From the NCBI GenBank assembly GCA_002682825.1, contig NOKP01000018.1, positions 218,827-282,826 on the forward strand: a stretch of DNA of 64,000 nt, given 5' to 3'. Under the pieces are notes generated by a model. The model did not search any database and was not told where the DNA came from. It worked only from the letters and a program-made list of their open reading frames with translations. The stretch comes from Neonectria sp. B-13 (lineage: Eukaryota; Ascomycota; Sordariomycetes; Hypocreales; Nectriaceae). Of the stretch, positions 35,034-48,639 are shown one piece after another. Numbering within the stretch: the first letter of the stretch is position 1; every line of letters starts with the position of its first letter. The position numbers were made by a program, and so were the translations under genes.

Positions 35034-36549
35034 ATGAAGGCTTGGCTTTGGAGCGCTGCACTGGCCTCGATTTGGCCTGTAGCACAGGCACAAGTTATTC
35101 AATGGGACATCGAACACCGTCAGGTCGACCCTGACCTGGCCCGCCGTTCTGCCACTTTTGAGGAGGTTATTACGAACAAGAAGAGGAAGGGAGGTTACTT
35201 TGCAACCGTCGAAGTGGGTAGCCCTGGTCAAAATGTCACTCTCCTGCTGGACACCGGAAGTAGTGACATCTGGGTCCCATGGTCCAACGCATCCATTTGT
35301 GATAATTCCGGCTGCACACTCGGAAGTTGTATGCATTTCCCCAAGCCGATACTCTTCTGGATTTCATGTTCTCTCGCTGATCTGTTGTGCAGTCGACCCC
35401 GACGAGTCGAGCTCGTTCGAGGACGTCGGATCTAACCTATTCTCAATCACCTATGTCGACAATAGCTACTCCAAAGGCGACTATTTTGAGGACGATTTCG
35501 ACCTGGGAGGAGCCACGATCAGTAACCTGACCATGGGCCTGGGAATCAGGACCAACATTGCTTACGGCTTGATTGGTGTCGGATACGCCATTAACGAGGT
35601 ATCCGTCGATACTGCCGATGCTACCTACCCCAACTTGCCCATCGCCATGTATCAAGCGGGCCATATCAACACCATCGCTTACAGCCTATGGCTCAACGAC
35701 CTAAGCGCCAATACCGGAAGCATTCTGTTCGGTGGCATTGACACGAAGAAGTATGTTGGCAAAATGAGTCGCCTCAATGTCCAACCCGACAACAACAGTT
35801 ATGTTCATTTCACCGTGGCCTTGACCTCCCTTGACGCCACCAGCTCAAGCGGCAGTGACGCACTTACTTCCGACCACTTCCCAATCGATGCCGTCCTTGA
35901 CTCCGGAACCACGCTCAGCTACCTCCCCAACGACCTGACCTCTCAGATCTGGGACGAGGTTGGAGCTTACTACGACGCAAACTTTGGACTGGCAGTTCTG
36001 CCCTGTTCTTATGCAAAGCACGAGGGCAACTTCACATTTGGCTTTGGTGGTTCAGATGGCCCCCAAATCTCAGTGACCATGGATGAGCTGGTTGTGGACC
36101 TCACCAACGGAAGCCCGCCGGAATTTACGTCTGGAACGTACAAGGGCGAGCTGGTTTGCGAGTTTGGGATCCAGAACTACTCCAGCGATATATATTTGCT
36201 GGGCACCACCTTTCTCCGTTCCGCCTATGTTGTGTATGACTTGGTGAACAACGAGATTGGGTTGGCCCAGACGGACTTCAACTCCACAGAGACCAACATT
36301 GTGGCATTCAAAAGCAAGGGTGCCACCATTCCGTCAGCCACGGCGGCACCGAATCAGAACCAAACGAGCAATGACTCTACGGCCACCGAGACAGGCTTGT
36401 CCGCAGCCGACGGATTCCAAGGGGATAACGATGATAATGACAACGCTGCGTCGTCTTTGATTGCCTGTGGCTCGAGCCTGATTGTTGTTGGTATGACTGT
36501 TGTATTCATGCTTGTGGGAGGCGGTGCCTTCTCTAGCAATCTGCTCTAA
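35034..36549 (+). CDS. GPI-anchored aspartic protease, yapsin type, 483 aa
   Basis: Exons 35034-35328 and 35393-36549 around a 64-nt intron give 483 residues. A signal peptide (MKAWLWSAALASIWPVAQA) is followed by a short propeptide. The two catalytic triads are LLDTGSSDIW (Asp at about 73) and AVLDSGTTLS (Asp at about 268). Several N-glycosylation sequons (NVT, NLT, NNS, NFT) are present. The C-terminus has a Ser/Thr/Asn/Asp-rich stalk and a final hydrophobic stretch (SLIVVGMTVVFMLVGGG), fitting a GPI-attachment signal. Yapsins act at the cell surface and trim wall and secreted proteins after basic residues. Specificity here is inferred from family only. Confidence 0.92.
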
Positions 36550-37079
36550 TGGCTTCGGAGGAGGTTTTGCTGTATCATTTCTGCATTGAGTCATGGAGCG
36601 GGAGCATTTGGCGTTTGACAGGGATTGACGTGGGCTGATGTTTTGCGGCGCATACGGATACATGCATGATCGGGGCGTTGACTAAAACGGATGGGTTGGC
36701 GGTGAAATACCAATGTCGATGAGACGAGATAGGCAGAGCTTTTTGTTGGAGGGGAGGAACCCATTAACCGATAGTACCTATCAACCAACACGTAAATACC
36801 TACCAGCACACACGAATGACCAAGCTGAATATTCCCTAAATCAACAACCAAGAGTTGACTGGTAACTAGTTAGTGCTTGTGGTTGGTCTCATGCTTCGTA
36901 GTGGCAGGGGACCGATGGGTGGCGTTGGAGGGATTAAAGTCAGCGCTTCAGGGGGACGCGGATGCACGTGCGGGCGCGACTCTTGCTAATTCAGAAGAAA
37001 AAAAAAGTTTCCTCCCAATGGACCACTGAGAATTAGCAACCCCATCTCCAACGTCGTTGCAGGAGTCCAATACAGCACA
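36550..37079. other. Spacer and promoter of the mEF-G1 gene
   Basis: A 530-nt spacer holding the protease 3' UTR and the mEF-G1 promoter, with TACCTATC/TACCTACC elements near 36776-36805 and an A9 run near 36998-37006. No gene is seen. Confidence 0.55.
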
Positions 37080-39606
37080 ATGAGGGCATCTGGGGTCACC
37101 AGGTGGCTCAATTGCCGTCTGCTGCCCGGCACCCAGCAGACGAGCTGTGGCAGCCGCCATTTCAACGTCTCATTCGCTGCCCCCGCCTGTGAATCCCGAC
37201 GAGCCTTCAGCCAGACCCTGTTGCGCCCAGCCAGCGCTGCACAGGAAGCGTAAGGGATCCCAATGGCGCCCGTCCGACCCAATCCGTTACTGACTTCTTC
37301 TCCGATAGCTTGAGGAAGGCTCAGGAAGATGCCGCCAGCTTGACGCCCGAGTATGTTGCTGCCCACATGGATCCCGAGGAGGCCCAGCGCCTGTCACGAG
37401 TCCGCAACATCGGTATTGCCGTATGGCCTCCGAATCCGCGCAACGCCACCGCACGCTGACTCCGATCCACAGGCACACATCGACAGCGGCAAGACAACTG
37501 TCACTGAGCGAGTCCTGTTCTACACCGGCCGAATCAATGCGATCCACGAGGTTCGAGGCAAAGATTCGGTCGGAGCCAAGATGGATTCTATGGATCTCGA
37601 GAGAGAAAAGGGAATCACTATTCAGTCCGCGGCGACGTTCTGCGACTGGAAGAAAATGGAAAACGGCAAAGAGGAAACCTACCACTTCAACCTGATTGAT
37701 ACTCCTGGTCACATTGACTTCACCATCGAAGTTGAGCGAGCCCTTCGTGTTCTCGACGGCGCTGTCATGATCCTGTGCGCTGTTAGCGGTGTGCAGTCTC
37801 AGACTATCACCGTCGATCGACAGATGAAGCGATACAACGTCCCCCGCCTCTCCTTTGTTAACAAGATGGACCGAATGGGTGCCAACCCTTGGAAGGCTGT
37901 TGAGCAGATCAACTCCAAGCTCAAGTTCCCCGCGGCTGCCATCCAGATCCCCATCGGCGCCGAGGATGAGTTCCAAGGTGTCGTTGATCTTATCAACATG
38001 CAGTCTATCTACTTTGAAGGTCCCCGAGGTACCAAGGTTCGCACTGTGGACCAGGTCCCCGGCCCGCTTAAGGAATTTGCTATGGAAAAACGACAGGAAC
38101 TTATTGAGAAACTCGCCGATGTCGATGATGAGATGGCCGAGATCTTTATCGAGGAACAGGAGCCCACCAACCAGCAGATCAAGGATGCCATTCGCCGCGC
38201 GACCACTGCTCGAAAGTTCACCGCCGTCATGATGGGCACTGCTCTTGCCGACAAGGGTGTGCAGCCGATGCTCGACGCTGTCTGTGACTATCTCCCGAAT
38301 CCCGCTCAGATTGAAAACATGGCCCTCGACAAGTCGAAGAACGAGAAGTCTGTCCAGCTGGTCCCCTACAACTCCCTCCCCTTTGTCGGACTGGCGTTCA
38401 AGCTCGAGGAGAACAACTACGGACAGCTCACCTACATCCGAGTTTACCAGGGCAAGCTGACCAAGGGATCCTACCTGTTCAACTCCCGAACCGACAAGAA
38501 GGTCCGAATTCCCCGCATTGTGCGAATGCACTCCAATGAAATGGAGGATGTTGCTGAAGTTGGAGCCGGCGAGATCTGTGCCGTCTTTGGCGTTGACTGT
38601 GCTTCCGGTGATACCTTCACTGATGGCGGCCTTCCTTACACCATGTCATCCATGTTCGTTCCCGAGGCGGTCATGTCGCTTTCTATCCAGCCCAAGCGAA
38701 GCGGTGACGCAGACAACTTCAGTAAGGCCATGAATCGATTCCAGCGCGAGGACCCCACCTTCCGTGTCCACGTCGATGCCGAGAGCGAGGAGACCATCAT
38801 TTCCGGCATGGGTGAACTGCATCTCGAGGTTTACGTTGAGCGTTTAAGGCGAGAGTACAAGACGGACTGTACCACTGGTCAGCCCCGTGTTGCCTACCGT
38901 GAGACCATTTCCCGCCGTGCCGACTACGACTTCCTCTTCAAACGCCAGAGTGGTGGTCCGGGTGATTTCGCCCGTGTTGCTGGCTGGATCGAGCCAAATG
39001 ACAACCCCAATGAGAACCACTACGAAAGCCAGGTTGTTGGTGGGCATATCCCCGACAAGTTCCTCACAGCCTGTGCCAAGGGTTTCGAGGCTGTCACCGA
39101 CAAAGGCCCTCTTCTAGGACACCGAGTCATTGGAGCCAAGATGATTGTCAACGATGGTGCTACCCACGTTACTGATTCTTCCGATTACGCTTTCAGCTTG
39201 GCGACACAGATGGCGTTCCGCAAGGCGTTCCCTGAAGCTGGTGGCCAAGTTCTGGAGCCCCTCATGAAGACAACTATTACTGCCCCCAACGAATTCCAGG
39301 GCAACATCCTGATGTTAATGAACAAGCGAAACGCCACCATCCACGACACTGATATTGGAAGCGAGGACTTCACCCTCATCTGCGACTGCAGTCTGAACGC
39401 CATGTTTGGATTCAGCTCGCAGCTCCGTGCCGCGACTCAGGGCAAGGGCGAGTTCAGCATGGAGTTCAGTCACTACGCCCCTGCCCCTCCTCATCTGCAG
39501 TACGTCCCCTCTGAAGTAAAATTGAAGCAATATGACTGACCAGTTCCACAGGAAGGAGTTGGTTGCCAAGTATCAGGCCGAGCTCGATGCTAAGCGAACC
39601 AAGTAA
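37080..39606 (+). CDS. mef1: Mitochondrial elongation factor G 1, 787 aa
   Basis: Exons 37080-37249, 37309-37420, 37473-39499 and 39552-39606 (introns of 59, 52 and 52 nt) give 787 residues. The first exon encodes a matrix presequence (basic, ending [14 protein letters not shown]). The P-loop AHIDSGKTT sits at about residues 95-103, exactly at the second intron junction. It is followed by the G2/switch I stretch [14 protein letters not shown] (G3) and NKMDRMG (G4). Downstream are EF-G domains II to V. The protein translocates peptidyl-tRNA on the mitoribosome. The last exon adds only [17 protein letters not shown]; without that splice the frame would end in a different tail. Confidence 0.96.
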
Positions 39607-39935
39607 GGTGTTGATGAAGTAAAAGGAAAATGGTCTCTCGCACCGGGCGATGCTAGGCCGAGAAGAGACGCTCCACACGACGTCATGCTGTAAAATACGT
39701 ACGGGATAGATGTACGGCCTTGTACCATATTGCCATTCTAGTCACTTGAGGTGGCATAAAGATGTCTACGACACATTAGACGGGATTCAATGAGAGAAGG
39801 TCGCGTTATGATGGCGCGGAAAAGAGATGGATAAAACAATCTGACATGTATAAAATATACAATCTCCTCTAGAATCAAAACCCCTGTTTTTGACATGATA
39901 TCTGTACTCCAATGTTGCTACAGAGCAAAGACAAT
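39607..39935. other. Convergent 3' spacer
   Basis: This 329-nt stretch lies between the ends of mEF-G1 and LYS12. It is AT-rich and presumably 3' UTR sequence. Confidence 0.6.
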
Positions 39936-41059
<1,124 letters not shown>

Positions 41060-44000
41060 GGTGGGCCGGCAATTGATGGTTGAGCAGTTGTTGTAAGAAG
41101 TTTTTGTTTTTGGGCCGACAACCGGAGCACAGCTTTGGAGTTGGAGTTGGCCGACCGCTTGGTGGTGGGGTTTTCTGGGGTCCGACGCAGGAAAAACGGC
41201 TAACTCCACAATATGGTCGGCCAGATCATGGCGGGCCAGAGGATCAAGTTCAGCGTCACGAATGTTTCAAGCATACAACGACCGCTTCAGCGCAATCGAA
41301 CCGTATCTTAATACATGTGATATATATTTATTTCTTTGTCGTAGGTGCCGCACAAGGCTTGTTTGTAGAAGCATTGTTTTCATATTGTTCTTGGACTTGA
41401 CTTCCACTGTGCCGCATTCATGGACTAGTATGAGCAGAGTGATAGCGGTCTAGAAATGAACCGAGCCCTATGGCAATTCCTCAGACCACCCCTCATACGT
41501 GAATTCAAACATTCGTGGTTCCGTCATAATTATTCCTCCCAGGTGCCCTGAGTCACGTTTAGTCCATCACGCTGTCGCTGTCAGGCCATCTAATTTCGTT
41601 AGTGGGCAATAGTCATGGCTTGGCTTGGCCTGGCTTTCAATCGAGAGCTTGTCCCGCTGTAAATGATCTGGGCTCCATCCTCCCCACCGCGAACCTTGGA
41701 CCGGAAGAAGGGCACAGAGGCGATCGATCTCAAAGGGTTTGTTCGTAGGACACAAGTGTGCTGTAACCCTGCGAATCCGCGAATTTGCAGTTCACAACAA
41801 GCTTGCCCGCCCATACAGCAAGTCTTCCCTCGATGGAAGCGCACTGAAATCGCAGCTGCATGTGTGATATCCGCACTATGATGACCGATGGCAGAGGCAG
41901 AGAGTTACGGGAGACGAGATGGAGTCGGCGGGCGTCGGATACGAAGTACAGATTATACGAAAATGCGAACATGGCACTTCAGTTTTACAGTAGCACACGG
42001 CTACGTCCACCATGCCTCTAAACAATAATTACCAATGCCATGCACGCCTGGAAACAACAAGATGAACGTGGCGGTTGCAAAGCGCCTCCGAAGCCATAAC
42101 CAATACTTTTGAAGTTAGTAGGGGAGGTTGAATGGTGCAACGATGTCCAATTCTCTGGATGGTGTACTTCATTGGCCAGAAACCATCGGGACCTCACAGG
42201 TCGAAACCATCTAGACCTACAGTATTCATTGGAGGTGGGCCTCGAGACCTAAAACATACCCCCCATCTTGGCTGAGAATCTCCTTGCGACGTGTGGTAAA
42301 ATGGCGGAAGCAAGCAAGGATGAATGGGGAAAAGGGGCGTATTAACCAGGCGGCGCTTGTTGGAGATGAGAGGATCTCGGGAAACCGGGGCGGATGAACC
42401 AGCCCCGTGCGGTTGATCTACTCTGTACTCCGTACGCACCTACCTACCCACCTATAATTCGACAGATTCCTTGCCAGTTTAATGTCATGTGGACTAAGGT
42501 ATGATATTGAAGTCTACCGCGGAGCTGGTCATCCGCTGTGCTGCACCACGTAGGCTGTCCCAGTGCCGTGGAGGTTTGGAACAGCGTAGCACTGGAGGTC
42601 CGAGGGCTAATACATATGGGGACGCGGCCGCTGATTCAGGGTCCTTATTTCGGACAAGCATCATGCAGGATCCTTCCATTGTCCGTCTAGTCTAGGGGTC
42701 GCTGCTTCAGACTTCCCAAACATGTAGTGTGCTTCGGGATGGACTCTTGACGTTTCGACCACCGGGCTCCAGGGCTGAGACGGGCGCCAGCCAGCCAGCC
42801 AGCCAGCAAACATGTTGTCCGTCCGTTACATGTTGGATGGTTGTCTGGCATGTCTCCGCCCGCTCTCTTCTTCATCCCGTCCAATGTTCGTTGCCTGGCC
42901 GCCCGGGTCCATTATCCGATTCGCTTGTCCGACTCACCTCGCCTCCGCCATCTCAATCACCGTGGAATTTCCTCATGACAATCAAGTGAGTAAGTAGGGG
43001 GCCTCATTTCAGATGGGCTTGTCTGGACAGAGCAAAGACCGAGCGCGAGCCAATGAGCCACGGCCTGCTCGATTGAACCATTTGCATACCGGCCTGTCAG
43101 TGTCACAGAGCCACCGCAACCTTGTCAGGCACCGCAACCCACTGCCTGGGAATCGAGGCCAACGGGTAATAATGCCTTGACCACTTTGGGTACACTGGGC
43201 CCTGGAGAATGGGCGCATCTCATTTACCTGGGTCGCTTGGGGCTACTGCCCATCATTCATTCATTCATTCATTCGTTCACCTGGTAATTAGTCTACCTGG
43301 CTCCCGAGTCGAAGCCGGCTACGAGGTGCCTGTTATTCGTACTGTACCTTGGTCGAGTCGTCCGCCCCCTTTGGACGTCATTTGTAGGCACGTAGTCTAC
43401 ATCGTAATAGCCCATCTCAGCCCGTGACCTGCCATTGCAATACGCAGAGAACCCGGTTTTCGCCACCAGTTGCCATCAATAATTCTATATTAGTATTCGC
43501 GCAACATGTGTCCAAGCTACCTACGTGGCATCGCGGGCTTTCACAAACGAATTCGTGCCGTGCATGCCCCCTGCGCCAACTTTCTTTGCTCTCTCCGCTC
43601 CGCATCAGGTCGGGTCCAGTCGAGTCGCATGGGTCCACCATCTTCAGTACATAGTAAGGTGCCTAAGTAGGTGGGGTGGATGCCCGCCAGAGCTCCCCCT
43701 AAGCTTTACCCCCCTGGGTCACCCCCCTTATTTTTCTGGAACAGCACTACGGGCTACAGAACAGCAGGTTCCCTTCCGTGACCCTTTACCAGCGCAACTG
43801 AATTGTAGCGTGCTGGTGGAGTACTGGGACCCCCCCGTGCCAAAGTACCCCGTGGACGCTCGGTACCTGGATCCTTGGTAACGCTGGGTAAGTACTACTT
43901 ACGGATCCATTACCGGACAGAGGCGCACAGGTACCCGCTCCTTGACGGACGGCCTGCAACGACTCCACGGCGGCATGTGCCTCCTGTCGCCTTCCGCCGC

Positions 44001-44225
44001 CGCCGCCTGAAGCTCATAACCGGGCATCTCAACCCATCCCCAATTCCTCCACCATCACCACCACCACCTTTGTCTTGCCCTCGCTCTCTTGCTTTGTTGC
44101 TGGGCGCGACCTCCTCTGCGGATCCCACGGCCTCCAGCCTCAGGTCCTTTCCTTGGACTGAACCTTCCCCCCTTCTTCCCTCCTTTCACTGTCTCCCAGG
44201 TGTCGCTCCTGGATCCTCAGCCACC
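41060..44225. other. 3.2-kb intergenic region
   Basis: No coding exon is convincing. It contains short microsatellites (an imperfect CCAG run near 42788-42808 and a CATT run near 43254-43276) and TACCTACC-type sequence near 42437-42450. The last 400 nt are pyrimidine-rich and probably form the promoter and leader of the next gene. ORFs of 60-118 codons overlap on both strands with no domain signal. Confidence 0.5.
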
Positions 44226-46774
44226 ATGAGTCAGGTCAAGAACCTGCGTGCCATGTTCGAGGGCAGAGGCGACACGAGTCCTCCCGTCGACGACCGAGGC
44301 CGATCTTCTGGCGCGTCCACTCCCACTCCAGGTACGACCAACCCGCCTCTCGAAGCATTCCTCAATGTGCCTGCCTCTCGCGACGCGTGCGCTGTCGATG
44401 CTTTTTCCCGTCCCGTCCCATCCCATCCCAATCCCTCATGTCCACTTAGCTCCTGCAAGGGGGGCCACGCCGTCCCTTACTTCCTTCTTGATTGCTGATC
44501 TCTCAACCTTTCTCCTCCACAGGCGCCAGCGGAACCGAATCACCAAGACCCCTTTCCAAGGTCCGCACCAGTTTTGTTGCCATTGAAAAGGACGGTAGGA
44601 TAGGTCTGCAAAGAAATCCCAGCCACGAATCCAACACATCGAGGCGGAGGTTAAGCATGGATACCGACGCCGAATCCACCTCGACGGCTCCTGATCGGCC
44701 CTCGGTGGGCTCGGATGACGTGGCTAGACTACCCAAGCTCGTCCTCCACGAGACTATCCCCGAGTCGCCTCGTCAACCTCCAGACACCGGAAACGCACTC
44801 GAAGATGACGCTCTAGTTTTTGACGAGCCCGTCGGCAAGTTAGACAACAAGGCTGAGCAAGAGAAAATCGAGCAGGAGAGAATTGCGCAGGATAAACTCG
44901 AGCGTGAGAGACTGGAACTCGAGAAACTTCAACAGGAGAAGCTCGAGCAGGAGAGACTCAAGCAAGAGAAACTCGAGCAGGAGAAACTCGAGCAGGAGAA
45001 ACTCAAGCAGCAGAAGCTCAAACAGGACAAGGCTGAACCCGAGAAACCTGTGGCCCCCCTCTTGCTCGTCGAACCTGCACCGAAGTCGCCCACCAAGGCA
45101 CCCAAGCCCTCAACGACCCCGACACCAGTAAATGGCAAACCGAAGACAGAAAAGCCCAAGACACCACGCGCGACAACTCCGGCAAAGACGACCGCTGTCA
45201 AGAAGCCCACCACCCGTCCCGCCGCAATTTCCACAAAGCCTTCTTCCATCAAACCACCAGCAAAGTCTCCTGTAGTCAAGACGCCCACGAGCGCAACGTC
45301 TAAGACGAGCTCCGTCCCGGCAGCCAAGCCGAGTTCTAACCCGCCCTCTAAGGTTTCGGCTTCCAAGGTTCACACCAAGCCTGCCGCAAAGAAGGAGCCC
45401 ACAACATCTGCCAGGACGGCTTCTTCTGTCCCTCGGCCCGCAGCTAGCACTGTTACCAAGAAGCCGCAGCCGCTGAAAGCAACGGCCAGCGAGACGGGCT
45501 TCGTCAAACCCAAGCCCAAGTCTCCCACAAAGCCCGTTCACCTCCCAGCGTCTCTCACGGCCCCAACCGCGTCCTCGGTCTCCAAGGGGGCGTCTTCCCG
45601 AGGGACACAATTGCGCCCGTCACCCAGCGTGGGAACCCTCAATGCCCCAACTCGTCCCATTAGCAGAGCAAGTGTCTCGACGACAGGGACAAGTGCAGGT
45701 GGCAAGACTGTCAAGCGCAAGGACTCGAGTATCGGCCGCTCAAGACCCAGTTTGGGTCCACCCCCGAAGAAGGGAAACGCAGATGTGCCCGTGGCCAAGA
45801 AGGATGCGCCCATTGACGAAAGTTTCCTGGCGCGCATGATGCGACCTACGCAGTCCTCCTCATCTAAGACGACCGAAAAGGCTCCGATCACCCCCCCAAG
45901 GAAGACCTCGAGCCGACCATCACTCTCGGGAGCTGAACCCCACCGGGAGACACACTCTAGGCTCGGAAGTGCGAAGAAGCCTACGAGAAGGCAGGCCGGG
46001 TCGTCTGTGGCATCTGACTATGCTGGTTCGAAGGAGACCAGCCCTTCCCCGGCTGTTGAGGCTGCCACTACGGTTGCCGTTACACTTGGGACTGTGCCGA
46101 TTCCGGAGTTGCCTTCGGAGTCGATCGCTGAGCCTAGCAAGGCGGACACCACTCAAGAAGCTGTTGAGCTCACTAAGGATGTCGATGTGACCCCGACCCC
46201 GGAGCCCAAGGAGGCTGCCGACGTTGCGGTGTCTGCCGAGAAGATCGTGGAAGAGACTACCAATGCTGAGACGGAGGCATTAGTCAAGCCCGTGCAACAA
46301 GAGGGGACTGATGAACTCGAAGTCGCACTCGCGAAGCCAGTTGTCCAGACCAACAAGGATGGGCTGACGACGACCGATGAGCCTAAGGTGGAGGACAAGG
46401 CCGATGACACAACTGAGACTGAAGCTGTCGACGAGCCAGAGATTGCTGTCGAAAGTGTGGTTGACAACGAGACTGAAGAGTCACTTGCAGTTGCCGAGTC
46501 CGAGCCGACGGCTCAGGAACTAGAGAAGACTGAAGAGGCTGTCGAGGTGGATGATGAGCCTCTTACCACCGAGGCGGCTCCTGCAGCTGCCGAGAGTGCC
46601 AAAGAGCAGCCCGATGAGACCGAAACAAAGGTCAAGGCTGACGCCCTCGAAGTTTCGCCAATTCCCGATGCTGGAAAGGAGGCGGATGTTAAAGAAAATA
46701 TTGTGGAAAAGACCCCCGTGGAAGATAAAAAAGAAGAGTCGGAGAGCGTCCCGAAGGAGGACTCAGCTGCATGA
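44226..46774 (+). CDS. Large low-complexity protein with a KLEQ-repeat coiled coil, 785 aa, unknown function
   Basis: Exons 44226-44331 and 44523-46774 give 785 residues. The 191-nt intron is long for this locus but has a clear GTACGA donor and CCACAG acceptor. The N-terminus MSQVKNLRAMFEG is followed by RTSFVAIEKDGRIGLQR. Residues 146-205 or so are a charged heptad-like run of QEKLEQE units, a likely continuous coiled coil. The middle is Lys/Pro/Ser/Thr-rich and very basic, resembling a microtubule- or actin-binding linker. A short motif PIDESFLARMMRPT follows. The C-terminal 270 residues are acidic (Glu/Asp/Ala/Val). The basic-then-acidic disordered layout suggests a cytoskeletal or scaffold protein, but I cannot assign one. 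Confidence 0.8.
44857..45031 (+). repeat. Imperfect 15-bp coding repeat (KLEQE units)
   Basis: Consecutive GAGAAACTCGAGCAG-like 15-mers, in phase with the reading frame, encode the KLEQE array of the 785-aa protein. Such an array can gain or lose units without a frameshift. Confidence 0.8.
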
Positions 46775-47098
46775 TAGATTTGTGGCAGATTGAACCCTAC
46801 TGACACAGCTCATTGAGTCGGTGGAGATTTTAGTTATTGTATAAGATACCTGTCAAAGCGAAGGCGAATGGTGATTTTAACTACCTTAGATTGGATCGCC
46901 GTGACAACACCGAATCATCAAGTGCAGCAAATCTGGTGGGCAACAGCTATTCATGTTGAGAATTTTTTTTATACACAAGTGCCCTTGTTCGGGCAATTCC
47001 TTTAGTTATACAGGTTCCAATAGTATCGTGCCACGCTGAAGCATTATATCATTCAAAACCCCAGTCCATTTCGTGTAGGCGAGGTCCCTCTTCTCAAC
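46775..47098. other. Convergent 3' spacer
   Basis: This 324-nt stretch lies between the 3' ends of the coiled-coil gene and uS8m. No gene is seen. Confidence 0.6.
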
Positions 47099-47599
47099 TC
47101 ATGATACGCGACACATCAACACACCACCAGTTTTCCGAGCCACAGCTTCCCGAGACTCCAAAACACCTCGCGAGGTAGCAACGAACATACACTCGCCCAA
47201 GTTCAAACCAGGAACGACACCGCCCTTGAGCTTGGTGGGGAAACCTCTCGTCAACCGGGCCAGCTCCTTGATGTCGGCGGTCATGATACGCTTAGGGGTG
47301 CTGATGGCCCTGGCGTTGGAGAGAACGGGTTTGCCCTCCCAGTACTTCATGCCGAGCCACAGGCGCATGGTGGCGACGTTGGCGTTTGTGACGACCTCGG
47401 GAACGACGGAGACCATCTGCTCGGGGGTCGGGGGGTTGGGGCCCGCGCGGTACACGGACGAGAAGAAGCCGGATCGATGCAGCGCGAGGGCTAGGTGCAG
47501 GTTGTACTTGCAGTTCTTGACTGACGTGATGCCCAGGCGCGCCTTGGAGGCATTCTGCAGGTGCGAGCACATGTTCGCGACATTGAGGATGGAGGGCAT
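47099..47599 (-). CDS. mrps8: Mitochondrial ribosomal protein uS8m, 166 aa
   Basis: A single exon with the ATG at 47599 gives 166 residues. The protein begins MPSILNVANMCSHLQNASK and has the two-part S8 fold: an N-terminal alpha/beta half (ISVVPEVV-like strand region) and a C-terminal half ending in GGVLMCRVS, where bacterial S8 ends in its conserved GGE...CYV strand. S8 binds the central domain of small-subunit rRNA and nucleates platform assembly. No long presequence is present, as is usual for this fungal subunit. Confidence 0.88.
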   Translation of the reverse strand: MPSILNVANMCSHLQNASKARLGITSVKNCKYNLHLALALHRSGFFSSVYRAGPNPPTPEQMVSVVPEVVTNANVATMRLWLGMKYWEGKPVLSNARAISTPKRIMTADIKELARLTRGFPTKLKGGVVPGLNLGECMFVATSRGVLESREAVARKTGGVLMCRVS

Positions 47600-48639
47600 G
47601 GTGGGCGGTTGGTGGAGAGTTCGAGGAGACGGTGTTCGAGGGAGGATGGGCGAGGAGCAGCGAGTAGAGGCGTAAAGAGTGCGTCAAAGAACCCAGTTTG
47701 ATGGTGTAGAGAGCTCGTTTCGGTCGGAACTGGACAATATGCTAAGTTGGTAAGGTAAGTAGGAGTTCCACATCGGCGGTCCATCTAAATCGTGGACTCT
47801 CGGGCCCGGCTTTGTCACTCACCTTTATGTGTATCCTGCGAGCCAACCCCCAGAGCCGTTATCCCGGTATGAGGTCAATTGGTCAGCGGCAAGGCTCTGG
47901 TCGTTGTCGGGAGTGCGGAAGGAGTCTGAATCGCCAGGGATGTCGCAACGGGGTCGTCGATGCGTGGTTCGTTGGGAAGCCGTCGCCAAAATTTCAGAGC
48001 TTTCGAGGAGAGATGACTAAGCGGGGCCGAACACCACAAGCTGCCCCCATAGAACAATGTTGCTTTGATGCATAGGAGCCGCCGTCTGGGTATCTTACCA
48101 TGAAAACCGTCTTCCTTGGTGACCAAGACTTGATGGTAGGCTTCTCGCTGAGATGGGCATAGTCGATATGTTCTCTACTGTGGAAGTTTGAAGATCATGT
48201 GGCCGTCAAAATCCGAAGCCCTCTAAATATTGTGAATCTCTCAAACACTTCATTCGGGTTGTAACCTAGCAATTATAGTGCTAATGTGTGTAGTAGGCCG
48301 GGAGGCATGGCGTAATTCTTAATGGGCCTGTAGGTAGCCTTTCAAGGCCAGTCAAAAAGAGGTGCTGCCGTTGGGCAAATATCTTTTGTGTCGTCTCACA
48401 GACTATGTATGTGACCCCCGTTCCGTTTACCCGAGGGTGGCTGACCACTTCAGTTACCCGATGGCCGAGTACCTCTCTTCTTTTTACCTGCTACCTATCT
48501 AATGTACAATATGACTGCTCTTACAATAAGTGCAATCCATGAGTGGAAATCTACCCAGATCAACATGCTACCTTTGATTCTCAAACAGTGTGGTATGTGG
48601 CACCAGAAACATAAGTAATTTGCCACTCACTATCTTAGT
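47600..48639. other. Intergenic region
   Basis: A 1-kb stretch with the uS8m promoter (GGTAAGGTAAGTAGG near 47750) and the 3' region of the monooxygenase. No gene is seen. Confidence 0.5.
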
